Shown here: positions 7,149-14,120 of the stretch, piece after piece | Position numbering within the stretch: position 1 is the stretch's first letter | How the letters are laid out: each line of letters begins with the position of its first letter | Source: Candidatus Nitrotoga sp. CP45 | GTDB taxonomy: Bacteria > Pseudomonadota > Gammaproteobacteria > Burkholderiales > Gallionellaceae | Length of the DNA: 48,132 nt | Reading direction: 5' to 3' | NCBI GenBank assembly: GCA_945874105.1 | Contig: CAMCFJ010000022.1 | Coordinates: 1-48,132 of the forward strand | Notes under the pieces: generated by a model | Database searches by the model: none | What the model saw: the letters and a program-made list of their open reading frames with translations, nothing else | Told to the model about the DNA's origin: nothing | Program-made: the position numbers and the translations under genes

Positions 7149-7182
7149 AGCCGCGCACCGCCGGTGATTTCAAACGTTATGG
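7113..7182 (+). repeat. attC site 7
   Basis: R'' is GCCCAAC (7113-7119) and R' is GTTATGG (7176-7182). The internal GGACGCTGCGCG and CCGCGCACCGCCGG arms match attC6. It ends the VanY cassette. Confidence 0.9.
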
Positions 7183-7212
7183 CGCAGGGCAAGTTCACGA
7201 CGCGGAGGAATC

Positions 7213-7827
7213 ATGACAGATCAGGGGGCGTATCACGAAGGAATGAGAACTCTCCAAGATGAGCGCCAGACGCGACCGCTAGCGGATCGCTTGGAGCAAG
7301 TAACAGTCCGCTCTACATTTACGGCGGAAGATTGCGCGTTTATCTCAAGCCGCCCGATGATGTTTGTGGCGACAGCAGATGCTTCGGGAAATCCCGATTG
7401 TTCCTACAAGGGCGGCTTGCCCCGGTTTATTCGTGTTGTCGATGACCGGACGCTTGCGTTTCCTGACTACGATGGAAACGGAATGTATCGCTCGTGGGGA
7501 AATGCTCTGGTTAATCCAGCCGTTGGCCTATTGTTTTTGGACTTTGAGTCGCCCAAGCGTCTTCGAGTTAACGGTAGTGCGGTGATATCCGCAAGTGATC
7601 CATTGCTGGCGGAGTTTCCTGGCTCTGTTTTTGTGGTGCGAGTTACAGCGAGCAAGATATTCCCGAACTGTCCTCGGTACGTTCATAAAATGCAGTTGGT
7701 TGAGTTCTCTGCATATGCTCCCCGCGCTGACTATGTTCCTCCTGTCCCCGCATGGAAGACCTTTGAGAAATTTCGAGATGCGCTACCTTTGCGAGATCGA
7801 GAAAACAATCATGATGAGCAACCTTAA
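7213..7827 (+). CDS. Pyridoxamine 5'-phosphate oxidase-like flavin-binding family protein, cassette 8
   Basis: 204 residues with a split-barrel flavin-binding pattern: DCAFISSRPMMFVATADASG, then CSYKGGLPRFI, LAFPDYDGNGMYRSWGN and NPAVGLLFLDFESPKRLRVNG. This subgroup binds FMN or F420-like cofactors and reduces small molecules; the substrate is not readable. RBS GGAGGA precedes ATG 7213. Seven bases after the stop a partial attC (CCATAAC) begins but is cut short by a higB fragment. This cassette may therefore have lost its own functional attC and become locked to the following antitoxin gene. Confidence 0.8.
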   Translation: MTDQGAYHEGMRTLQDERQTRPLADRLEQVTVRSTFTAEDCAFISSRPMMFVATADASGNPDCSYKGGLPRFIRVVDDRTLAFPDYDGNGMYRSWGNALVNPAVGLLFLDFESPKRLRVNGSAVISASDPLLAEFPGSVFVVRVTASKIFPNCPRYVHKMQLVEFSAYAPRADYVPPVPAWKTFEKFRDALPLRDRENNHDEQP

Positions 7828-7833
7828 GCTGCG

Positions 7834-7850
7834 CCATAACCATTCGCTGC
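7834..7850 (+). repeat. Half attC (R''-L'' only), truncated
   Basis: CCATAAC (7834-7840) followed by CATTCGCTGCAGG looks like the left half of an attC. No matching right half or GTTRRRY core follows. Instead the sequence enters a higB reading frame. It is best explained as a deletion scar. Confidence 0.6.
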
Positions 7851-7993
7851 AGGCTCGACCCCGGTTTCCAGCTTCACCCGCTAAAGGGAAGTGAGCGTGG
7901 GCGTTGGTCAATATGGGTAAATGGCAATTGGCGCGTCACGTTCGAGTTTGAGAACGGCAACGCATTTATTTTAGATTACGAGGATTATCACTA
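7849..7993 (+). pseudogene. higB: higB toxin, 5'-truncated remnant
   Basis: In the frame ending at TAA 7991-7993, the translation reads LDPGFQLHPLKGSERGRW, then VNGNWRVTFEFENGNAF and DYEDYH. This is the C-terminal half of HigB/RelE-type toxins (HPLKG..GxWSxxVxGNWRxxFxFE..DYEDYH). The N-terminal half is missing. Upstream in frame there is an attC half and a TGA with no start codon. HigB is a ribosome-dependent mRNA interferase; this copy must be dead. Its stop abuts the higA ATG, the normal higBA junction. Confidence 0.85.
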
Positions 7994-8287
7994 ATGGCTA
8001 TGCACAATCCACCACACCCCGGAGCATTTATTCAAGAGGTTTATCTTGCGCCGAACGAAATTAGTTGCAGGGAACTCGCCCTCAAATTGGGCGTTGCCGC
8101 CTCGACCCTTAACCGCGTGTTGAACGAAGCCAGTGGCGTGAGTCCTGCAATGGCTCTCCGTCTTTCAAAGGCATTGGGACGCTCACCGGAAAGCTGGTTA
8201 ACGATGCAAGACAATTACGATTTATGGCAAGCCAAGCAGACCGTGGACTTGAAGAAAATCCGCAAGATTGAATTCAAATATGCCTAA
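7994..8287 (+). CDS. higA: HigA-family antitoxin (XRE-type), orphaned by loss of toxin 5' half
   Basis: A 97-residue HigA/VapI antitoxin: NPPHPGAFIQEVYL, an HTH from CRELALKLGVAASTLNRVLN, then MALRLSKALGRSPESWLTMQ and a tail ending KFKYA-like (KIEFKYA). HigA represses the higBA promoter and sequesters HigB. Here only a toxin fragment remains upstream. The gene is intact and ends in attC R'', so it still forms a cassette. As an orphan it could act as an anti-addiction factor against related HigB toxins or be a regulatory leftover. Confidence 0.93.
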   Translation: MAMHNPPHPGAFIQEVYLAPNEISCRELALKLGVAASTLNRVLNEASGVSPAMALRLSKALGRSPESWLTMQDNYDLWQAKQTVDLKKIRKIEFKYA

Positions 8288-8344
8288 CCCGACATTCAAC
8301 CCGGACTCCGCAAAAGCGCGGAGTCGGTTAATTCTACGTTGGGC
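8282..8344 (+). repeat. attC site 8
   Basis: R'' is GCCTAAC (8282-8288) and R' is GTTGGGC (8338-8344). The stem CCGGACTCCGC AAAA GCGCGGAGTCGG is excellent. It ends the higA cassette. Confidence 0.94.
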
Positions 8345-8404
8345 CGACAATTCAAACCATGATTCCATTCCGGTACTCGGAGTGTGGGGTTCCTTGGAGT
8401 CGCG

Positions 8405-8761
8405 ATGCGCTATGAGACGCCGTGCATGAAGATTCAACTGAAGCCGAACGGCTTGGAACGGGTTCGGGAGTGGGCGACTACGCTGAATCAATCGCGACGG
8501 GTAGAGCCCTTGGCCACCCTGCGTGACGAAACCGTGGTGTTCGAAGCGGCGTTCCTCGATCACACGGCGGAAGGTGACTTGATCGACGTCATGAAGGCCG
8601 AGAGCTTCGAGAAAGCGAGGGAGGCCGCAGTCACCTCAATGCACGAAATCGATAGGTACCACAAAGAGTTCAAGAGAGATACTTGGAACGGTCGCAAGCA
8701 GCTTGAGCTCCTTCTGGATCTGGACAGGATAGGGAAACTCGCACCTGACAAAGTGCAATGA
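8405..8761 (+). CDS. DUF6176-like small protein, cassette 9
   Basis: 118 residues, soluble, mixed alpha/beta. The pattern MKIQLKPNGLERVREWATTL, a long gap, ETVVFEAAFL and a helical HEIDRYHKEFKRDTW resembles DUF6176-type proteins often found on mobile elements (dimeric alpha-beta-barrel-like). I do not know a function. The ATG at 8405 with TTGGAGT upstream is preferred to a GTG at 8384. The expected attC after the stop is poorly formed: GTTAAGC at 8795-8801 could be R', but no proper left half fits, so the right cassette boundary is uncertain. Confidence 0.6.
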   Translation: MRYETPCMKIQLKPNGLERVREWATTLNQSRRVEPLATLRDETVVFEAAFLDHTAEGDLIDVMKAESFEKAREAAVTSMHEIDRYHKEFKRDTWNGRKQLELLLDLDRIGKLAPDKVQ

Positions 8762-8817
8762 CTAGGAACGCGGCCATCACAATTGGATTAACTCGTTAAG
8801 CGTATGAAGGTGCCCTT

Positions 8818-9411
8818 ATGAATTTCGGTGTCGCCCCGACCACATCGCCTCGCATGTGGCGCTGTCACTTGCTGGCCTGTGCTTGTCTATTAGGCTTCGC
8901 CCCGACTGTGGATGCCCAAAACAAGTGTTCGGCGACCGGTGTCATGGCCGGCGAAAAGTTCGTCGCGAACAATTGCGCGGCCGCCTTGCTCCCCGATGAA
9001 CACAGCGTCACGCTGTGGTTCAGCGAGGCTCCCCTCTCGCAAGCCGAGGTCGATGCCTTTCAGATCAGCGCCTATGCGAATTCCTCGAAAGACGGCAAGG
9101 AACGCACGATGCTGCTGGTCGCGTTCTGTCCTGGGGGCGGCAAGGCGGTTCCCTCGGCTGGGTCCGTCAAGCGGATCGATCTTGGCTTGACCCATGCGAA
9201 GTCGGCCATGGCGAGCGCGCAGTGGCTGGTTGAAGCGCCCAAGGACTTCAAGGTGGAGAAGCTCTCTGGAAACTTGAAGCCGGACGGGAATCTGGCGGGC
9301 AGAATTACGGGCAGCCGGAAAAGCGACGGGCGGACCTACACTTGGGATCTCATGTTCGACGTGACGCTGCCGGCTACCGGTGCCGCATCTGGGGTGACCT
9401 GCGGCACATAG
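8818..9411 (+). CDS. Secreted hypothetical protein
   Basis: 197 residues. A signal peptide is likely (Arg-containing n-region, hydrophobic LLACACLLGFAPTV, cleavage after VDA). The mature part has few cysteines (CSATG, NNCAA, FCPGG, TCGT) that could form disulfides, and looks beta-rich. I do not recognise the family. Its GC-rich, high-codon-bias sequence differs from the AT-richer cassettes to the left. It starts a stretch (to about 12.1 kb) of similar composition that may have arrived as a block. ATG 8818 has GAAGG upstream. Confidence 0.65.
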   Translation: MNFGVAPTTSPRMWRCHLLACACLLGFAPTVDAQNKCSATGVMAGEKFVANNCAAALLPDEHSVTLWFSEAPLSQAEVDAFQISAYANSSKDGKERTMLLVAFCPGGGKAVPSAGSVKRIDLGLTHAKSAMASAQWLVEAPKDFKVEKLSGNLKPDGNLAGRITGSRKSDGRTYTWDLMFDVTLPATGAASGVTCGT

Positions 9412-9424
9412 TTGCAAAAATCAC

Positions 9425-9860
9425 GGGGACTCGATTTAATTTGATGCACTCACTCCATCCCGGCAACCAGAGATTGCATGATGGCACGCCTTCCCTGCTT
9501 ATATCTATCCGACCAACCTTTGCATGTTATCCAACGTGGTAATAACCGCGATCTAATTTTTGCGGCGGATGCCGATTACCACTTTTATCTACGGTGCCTG
9601 CAAGAGGCGGCTGACACGCATTCCCTCACCGTTCACGCATATGTGCTGATGACGAATTACGTGCATTTGTTGGTTACGCCCGCCACGGAATCCAGCCTAT
9701 CTAAGGCAGATGTGGAGGCTATCCGTAATGCAACAAACAAAGGGTGGGTTTTGGGCGATAGCCGCTTTGGCGCGAAGGTGGCGGCACTCACGGCGCGACG
9801 GATAATGCCTCTGCCACGTGGCAGACTGAAACGTGAGGTGGCAGATTAAATCCAGACCCC
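9425..9860 (+). mobile_element. REP-transposase (RAYT) element with terminal inverted repeats, internally deleted
   Basis: GGGGACTCGATTTAAT (9425-9440) and ATTAAATCCAGACCCC (9845-9860) are inverted repeats matching at 14 of 16 positions. They flank a REP-associated transposase gene. These are presumably the element's end sequences. The internal gene is deleted, so the element could move only with help in trans. Confidence 0.7.
9478..9849 (+). pseudogene. REP-associated Y1 transposase, internal deletion
   Basis: The N-terminal part MARLPCLYLSDQPLHVIQRG, NNRDLIF, YLRCLQEAADTHSLTVHAYV matches Y1/HUH REP-associated transposases. It then jumps from VTPATESSLSK straight to ADVEAIRNATNKGWVLGD, which belongs near the C-terminus of this family. 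About half of the usual length is missing, including the catalytic tyrosine. The HUH metal motif normally read NHVHLL is NYVHLL here, so a zinc/metal histidine is also lost. The frame remains open, but the product cannot be active. Confidence 0.85.
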
Positions 9861-10054
9861 AATTTATTGAGCCTGACCAATTCACCGGGGAGAGACGGAA
9901 TTCGAACTTTCTCGGGAATTCGGTGGTAAAAATTGGCATTGACTGGCGGAACGTGGCCAAGGATACTTTGGGTTGTGCGCTTGAATTTCCTATCCTTTAT
10001 CCTTTCTGTAAAAAGTTCAAATGCTGGCATTGACAGACAAGGAAACCCTCGTTC

Positions 10055-11155
10055 GTGAAAATTAATCTTCTTGACCCCGGACTGGCATCCACCAAGGGTC
10101 ACCATTTCGATCTCGACTTGCGCCTTGCCCGCGCGCTTGCCCAGCTGGGTCACGATGTCGAGGTACACGGCTTTGTCAGTTCAGATCCACACCTGCTGGA
10201 GATGGCCAGTGCATCGGGTATGGCGCTGCGTTCGACATTTCGCGTCCCGACCTATACGCCCCTGCCGCAAGGGCAGACGCCCATGCAGGCCTATGCGCAA
10301 ATGGCACAGGTGACTGCCGCAGATCTGGCCCAGGTGCCGGAGTCTGACCTGTGGGTCTGGCCGACCATGGCACCCTATCAGCTTGCAGCGGCCCTGTCGC
10401 AAGCCGACAATGTTGCGCAACTGGGTGGCATGTGGTGGACACCACGTTTTCCCCACGCCGTTGGCGCACGCAGTTGGGCCCGCTCCGCCCGGCAGCTGAT
10501 GCTGGAGAAGCGTTCGATCACGGTGGGTGCCTACGACCAAGCCCTTTGTCGGGCCTACCAAAGCTTTTCACCCGGGCTCGACGTGGTCTGCCTGCCCTGT
10601 CCGCATGATGGTGCTGCCAATGATCGCCAGCCGTCAGTGTTGCGCCGTATCGGTTTCTTCGGTCACCAGCGTGAATCGCGCGGGCTGGCGCTGGTGCCAG
10701 AGCTGGTGACGGCCCTGGTTCAGCGCGGTTTCCACGTTCTTGTACAGGACAGCAGCCATTCGATTAAGGGCAGCAGCCACCCGAATGTGGAGGTGTTGCA
10801 GTACGTGCCAGACTTTGCTGCCGAGATTGCCCGTTGTGACCTGGTGATCTGGCCTTCGCGCTGGGAGGTCTATGTAGAGAGCTTTTCCGGGGTGATGAGC
10901 GAGTGTGTTGCCACCGGGGTACCCATCATTGCGCCTTCGGGCTGCTTGCCCGCCGAGGTGCTCGCCCGCTTTGGCAGTGGCACTTTTTTTCACGAGTTTT
11001 CTGTTGAGGCGATCATGGAAGCGGTTGAGCTGGCCGCACTGGAGTTCCCGGCCCTTGTTGCGCGCGCCCATGCGGCTGCCCGCCAGTGGCACGCTGAAAA
11101 CGGCACCGATCACCTTGCCGCCTGGATCGATACCCATGTCAGAGGTTTATCATGA
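10055..11155 (+). CDS. Glycosyltransferase family protein (GT-B, GT4-like)
   Basis: 366 residues. The N-terminus MKINLLDPGLASTKGHHFDL contains an acceptor-side GT-B pattern (GGHxxD-like). The C-terminal half has IGFFGHQRESRG, then LVIWPSRWEVYVESFSGVMSE and GVPIIAPSGCLPAEV, a GT4-like donor site with the E-x7-E motif (E..SFSGVMSE). It would transfer a nucleotide-activated sugar, probably for a surface polysaccharide. Its stop overlaps the next gene's ATG by four bases, so it is co-translated with the epimerase; that enzyme may make the sugar donor. There is no attC directly after it. Confidence 0.8.
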   Translation: MKINLLDPGLASTKGHHFDLDLRLARALAQLGHDVEVHGFVSSDPHLLEMASASGMALRSTFRVPTYTPLPQGQTPMQAYAQMAQVTAADLAQVPESDLWVWPTMAPYQLAAALSQADNVAQLGGMWWTPRFPHAVGARSWARSARQLMLEKRSITVGAYDQALCRAYQSFSPGLDVVCLPCPHDGAANDRQPSVLRRIGFFGHQRESRGLALVPELVTALVQRGFHVLVQDSSHSIKGSSHPNVEVLQYVPDFAAEIARCDLVIWPSRWEVYVESFSGVMSECVATGVPIIAPSGCLPAEVLARFGSGTFFHEFSVEAIMEAVELAALEFPALVARAHAAARQWHAENGTDHLAAWIDTHVRGLS

Positions 11156-12114
11156 GAACAGCGCTTGTTTGTGGAGCAGGTGGCTTTATCGGCCATCATC
11201 TTGTCCGTGCGCTCAAGCGCGAGGGCATGTGGGTGCGCGGCGTTGACCTGAAGCGGCCTGACTTTTCACCCAGCCCCGCAGATGATTTTGTATTGGCTGA
11301 CCTGCGTGACGCAGCCAGCGCGCAAGCTTGCGTGGATCGGCCTTTTGATGAGGTCTACCAGCTCGCGGCCGACATGGGCGGTGCCGGTTACCTGTTCAGC
11401 GGCGACAACGATGCCGTCGTCATGCGCAATTCGGCACTCATCAACCTCAACGTGCTGGAAGCGTGTCGCGTGTCGGGTGTTGGCCGGGTCTTTTTCTCAT
11501 CGTCTGCCTGCGTCTACCCCATGTGCAATCAGCAGGACCCGGACAACCCGACCTGCGCCGAGGCCACAGCCTACCCGGCCGAACCCGACAGCGAATATGG
11601 CTGGGAGAAGCTGTTTGCCGAGCGTCTTTACCTTACCTATGCGCGCAACCATGGGCTGGTTTGCCGCATCGCGCGCTACCACAATATTTTTGGCCCCGAG
11701 GGAACCTGGCAAGGTGGCCGCGAGAAGGCACCGGCAGCCATTTGCCGCAAGGTGTCGATGGCCACAGACGGGGGCGACATCGAGGTCTGGGGCGATGGCT
11801 TGCAGACGCGCAGTTTTCTCCATGTTGACGAATGTGTAACGGGAACGCTGCGGCTGATGCGCTCGGATTGTCAAACCCCGCTGAACATCGGGTCGGAAGA
11901 GCTGATTTCGATCAACGATCTGGTGGCCCTGGTCGCGCGCATTGCCGGCAAGCAGATTTCGATTCGCCACATTTCCGGCCCGATCGGTGTGCGCGGGCGT
12001 ACATCTGATAACCGCCTCATTCGCGAAATGCTTGGCTGGGCACCCTCTGCGCCACTGCACAACGGGCTGGCAGTGACCTATCGCTGGATTGAGGGTCAGG
12101 TGGGTCTTCTTTAA
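11152..12114 (+). CDS. GDP-mannose 3,5-epimerase-like NAD-dependent epimerase/dehydratase
   Basis: A 320-residue extended SDR with GAGGFIGHHLV at the N-terminus, ADMGGAGYLF, SSSACVYP, YGWEKL (Tyr-x3-Lys), and RYHNIFGPEGTWQGGREKAP with GDGLQTRSFL. The ADMGG, HNIxGPxGTWxGGREKAPAA and GDGLQTRSF blocks are those of GDP-mannose 3,5-epimerase, which interconverts GDP-mannose to GDP-L-galactose/gulose. Bacterial members occur in polysaccharide clusters. The overlap with the upstream glycosyltransferase suggests the pair makes and attaches one unusual sugar. Placement inside an integron array is unusual. Confidence 0.88.
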   Translation: MRTALVCGAGGFIGHHLVRALKREGMWVRGVDLKRPDFSPSPADDFVLADLRDAASAQACVDRPFDEVYQLAADMGGAGYLFSGDNDAVVMRNSALINLNVLEACRVSGVGRVFFSSSACVYPMCNQQDPDNPTCAEATAYPAEPDSEYGWEKLFAERLYLTYARNHGLVCRIARYHNIFGPEGTWQGGREKAPAAICRKVSMATDGGDIEVWGDGLQTRSFLHVDECVTGTLRLMRSDCQTPLNIGSEELISINDLVALVARIAGKQISIRHISGPIGVRGRTSDNRLIREMLGWAPSAPLHNGLAVTYRWIEGQVGLL

Positions 12115-12154
12115 TGCACCAATTTATTGCAAGAACCAATTTTCCGGGAATTTT

Positions 12155-12754
12155 ATGAGAGCAATTACAGGTATCCGCATTATTGGCTTCACTTTATTCG
12201 TTGCAACCAACTGCTTTGCGGCGGAACAGGTGTCGCGCCCACAGATAATCAATTACGAGGCGCCGGGAAACCTTGAGTCAAAGAATGATCTTGGCTGTGT
12301 TGGCACAGAGAAACTGGAGAACAAATTCACTCCTGCAGACCTGTACAAGGCTATTCCAGCATGCACCAAGCAGGGGAAGTATAAAGAGGGCGCTATTCTT
12401 TTTGCATTGGCTGGAACCTATGGCCGCTTTGACACGCTGCGGGTAACCGACCAGTCCGCACACCAAGCAGTTACTGTACTGAAAATACAGGCGTTCAGTG
12501 CTATGCCACCAGACCAGCAAAATGCATTCAAGGAGAGTGTAAGCAAAACCATTGGCGGTCCCGATGGCCTTGCTGCAGTATGCAAGAAAATCGCGCGCAT
12601 TGGGCCACCCAATTACTTTCCTCGCTACATGATCCAGCACGGCATGGGTGCGTTCACAAAAACCGGGGCCGACGATGGGTTGGTGAAAAATTTCAATACG
12701 TCTGCAGCGTGGAAACAATCTCTTGAGACCTATCTTCAGTGTCCAAACCTATAG
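12155..12754 (+). CDS. Secreted hypothetical protein
   Basis: 199 residues with a signal peptide (MRAITGIRIIGFTLFVATNCFA, cleavage after CFA). The mature part has four cysteines (GCVGT, IPACTK, AVCKK, LQCP) and is mostly helical with KFTPADLYKAIPACTKQGKY. It lacks an obvious catalytic motif and I do not recognise the family. I chose the ATG at 12155. The attC at 12771 lies 17 bases after the stop, so the gene is the 3' end of a cassette. Confidence 0.7.
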   Translation: MRAITGIRIIGFTLFVATNCFAAEQVSRPQIINYEAPGNLESKNDLGCVGTEKLENKFTPADLYKAIPACTKQGKYKEGAILFALAGTYGRFDTLRVTDQSAHQAVTVLKIQAFSAMPPDQQNAFKESVSKTIGGPDGLAAVCKKIARIGPPNYFPRYMIQHGMGAFTKTGADDGLVKNFNTSAAWKQSLETYLQCPNL

Positions 12755-12770
12755 GTATCCTGGCTATGTC

Positions 12771-12857
12771 AGATAACACGGCGTTCAACCTCGCTTCCTT
12801 TGGTCGCTGGATGCTGCGCGATAAAGCCGCGCAGTGCCGGTTAGTTTTACGTTAGGT
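12771..12857 (+). repeat. attC site 9
   Basis: R'' is AGATAAC (12771-12777) and R' is GTTAGGT (12851-12857). The inner stem CTGCGCG..CGCGCAG is clear. It ends the cassette with the secreted protein. Confidence 0.92.
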
Positions 12858-12875
12858 CTCTTAGAGAACTAAGCT

Positions 12876-13358
12876 GTGCGCCTGTGGACACTACATCCTT
12901 GTTACTTGGATTCTCGTGGCCTGGTAGCTCTCTGGCGCGAGGCGCTACTGGCGCAAGCCGTTCTCGGTGGACATACGCGCGGATATACCCATCATCCCCA
13001 GTTATGTCGTTTCCGCGACACTCCATCACCCATGGCAGCGATTGCAACATATTTGCATGCTGTCCTTTCAGAAGCGAATATTCGTGGATACCGGTTCAAT
13101 GCAACGAAGATTCTCTCGGAACGAAATGCAGTACAAATCGTGGCCAGTCGGGGGCAGCTTGACTACGAGTGGAAACACCTTGTTGAAAAGCTACGTGCTC
13201 GTGATCCTTCATGGCTTGAACAATTTGCCACATTAACCGAGCCTAAATCACATCCGATGTTTTTGATTGTCTCCGGCCCCATCGCAGAGTGGGAAGTCAC
13301 GCAACCCAACCCATCAAGCCAGCGGACGCTGCGCGATAAAGCCGTGCAACGCCGGTGA
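12876..13358 (+). CDS. Pyrimidine-dimer DNA glycosylase/endonuclease V-like protein, cassette
   Basis: 160 residues, GTG start at 12876. The start MRLWTLHPCYLDSRGLVALW, then REALLAQAVLGGHTRGYTHH and PQLCRFRD matches the family annotated as T4 endonuclease V-like pyrimidine dimer DNA glycosylase (Pyr_excise), which removes UV cyclobutane dimers by base excision and AP-site cleavage. The C-terminal tail (TQPNPSSQRTLRDKAVQRR) is encoded by the attC, as the stop lies within it. A UV-repair cassette would be a directly selectable trait. Confidence 0.82.
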   Translation: MRLWTLHPCYLDSRGLVALWREALLAQAVLGGHTRGYTHHPQLCRFRDTPSPMAAIATYLHAVLSEANIRGYRFNATKILSERNAVQIVASRGQLDYEWKHLVEKLRARDPSWLEQFATLTEPKSHPMFLIVSGPIAEWEVTQPNPSSQRTLRDKAVQRR

Positions 13359-13373
13359 TTTCAAATGTTGGGT
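13304..13373 (+). repeat. attC site 10
   Basis: R'' is ACCCAAC (13304-13310) and R' is GTTGGGT (13367-13373). The core GGACGCTGCGCGATAAAGCC is almost the same as attC6. This is the last well-formed attC on the array going right. Confidence 0.93.
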
Positions 13374-13440
13374 GCCTTATGTCATCGAGTGTGCTAGTTT
13401 GGCCTGACCATAGGACAAAGGAATATCACGAGGAGCTCTC

Positions 13441-13974
13441 ATGCGTCAGTTGAAACTGAGCAAGGCCTTTACCCTGATGGAATCAGGGCCTGTTGTCCTC
13501 GTGACGACTCATGATGGACAGAAAGACAACATCATGACTATCTCCTGGACCATGGTGATGGATTTCACGCCGGTATTTGCCATCACCACGGGTAAATGGA
13601 ATCACTCTTTCGCGGCGTTGCGCAAGAATAGGGAGTGCGTCATTGCCATTCCCACGGTTGATATGCTGGATAAAGTCGTCGGCATAGGGACGTGCTCCGG
13701 GGCAGACACAGACAAGTTTGCCAAGTTCAAGCTCACACCTTTGCAGGGCAAATTCGTCACGTCGCCCTTGATCAAGGAGTGCCTCGCCAACATAGAGTGC
13801 AAGGTCATCGACATCGTCAAGAAGCACAACATCGTCGTGTTAGAGGCGGTTGCCGCATACATCGATACCGCACGCAAGGAGAAGCGCACTGTTCATGCTG
13901 TTGGCGATGGAACGTTTATTGTCGACGGGCGCAGGATAGACCGGAGGAAGATGATGGCCTCCAAGCTCCCATAA
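13441..13974 (+). CDS. Flavin reductase-like FMN-binding protein
   Basis: 177 residues of the flavin-reductase-like domain: KDNIMTISWTMVMDFTPVFA, TTGKWNHSFAALRKNRECVI, and the later GTCSGADTDKFAKF with a positioned Cys. Such proteins bind FMN and use NAD(P)H in reductions or as reductase partners of monooxygenases. ATG 13441 has GAGGAG upstream. It begins about 70 bases after attC R' (13367). I find no attC behind it, so this cassette's end is eroded. Confidence 0.8.
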   Translation: MRQLKLSKAFTLMESGPVVLVTTHDGQKDNIMTISWTMVMDFTPVFAITTGKWNHSFAALRKNRECVIAIPTVDMLDKVVGIGTCSGADTDKFAKFKLTPLQGKFVTSPLIKECLANIECKVIDIVKKHNIVVLEAVAAYIDTARKEKRTVHAVGDGTFIVDGRRIDRRKMMASKLP

Positions 13975-14120
13975 GGCCATTGGTAAATTGGGTCTTGACA
14001 GTCACAGGACCCTATTGAATCATGTTGATCTTATTGATTTGTGTGGTTGAATCTCTTATTTGCAGGATTCGCCCACCATTTTGTCGCCCAAGTCGGCGAT
14101 ATATTGCTTAAGGGCATGGT

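Noticed and set aside
8762-8817. Full attC after the DUF6176-like gene
   Set aside because: GTTAAGC fits R', but spacing is too short and no R'' or paired arm is seen.
8890-9417. Minus-strand ORF opposite the secreted protein gene
   Set aside because: The plus-strand gene has a ribosome site and signal peptide; the reverse frame has neither.
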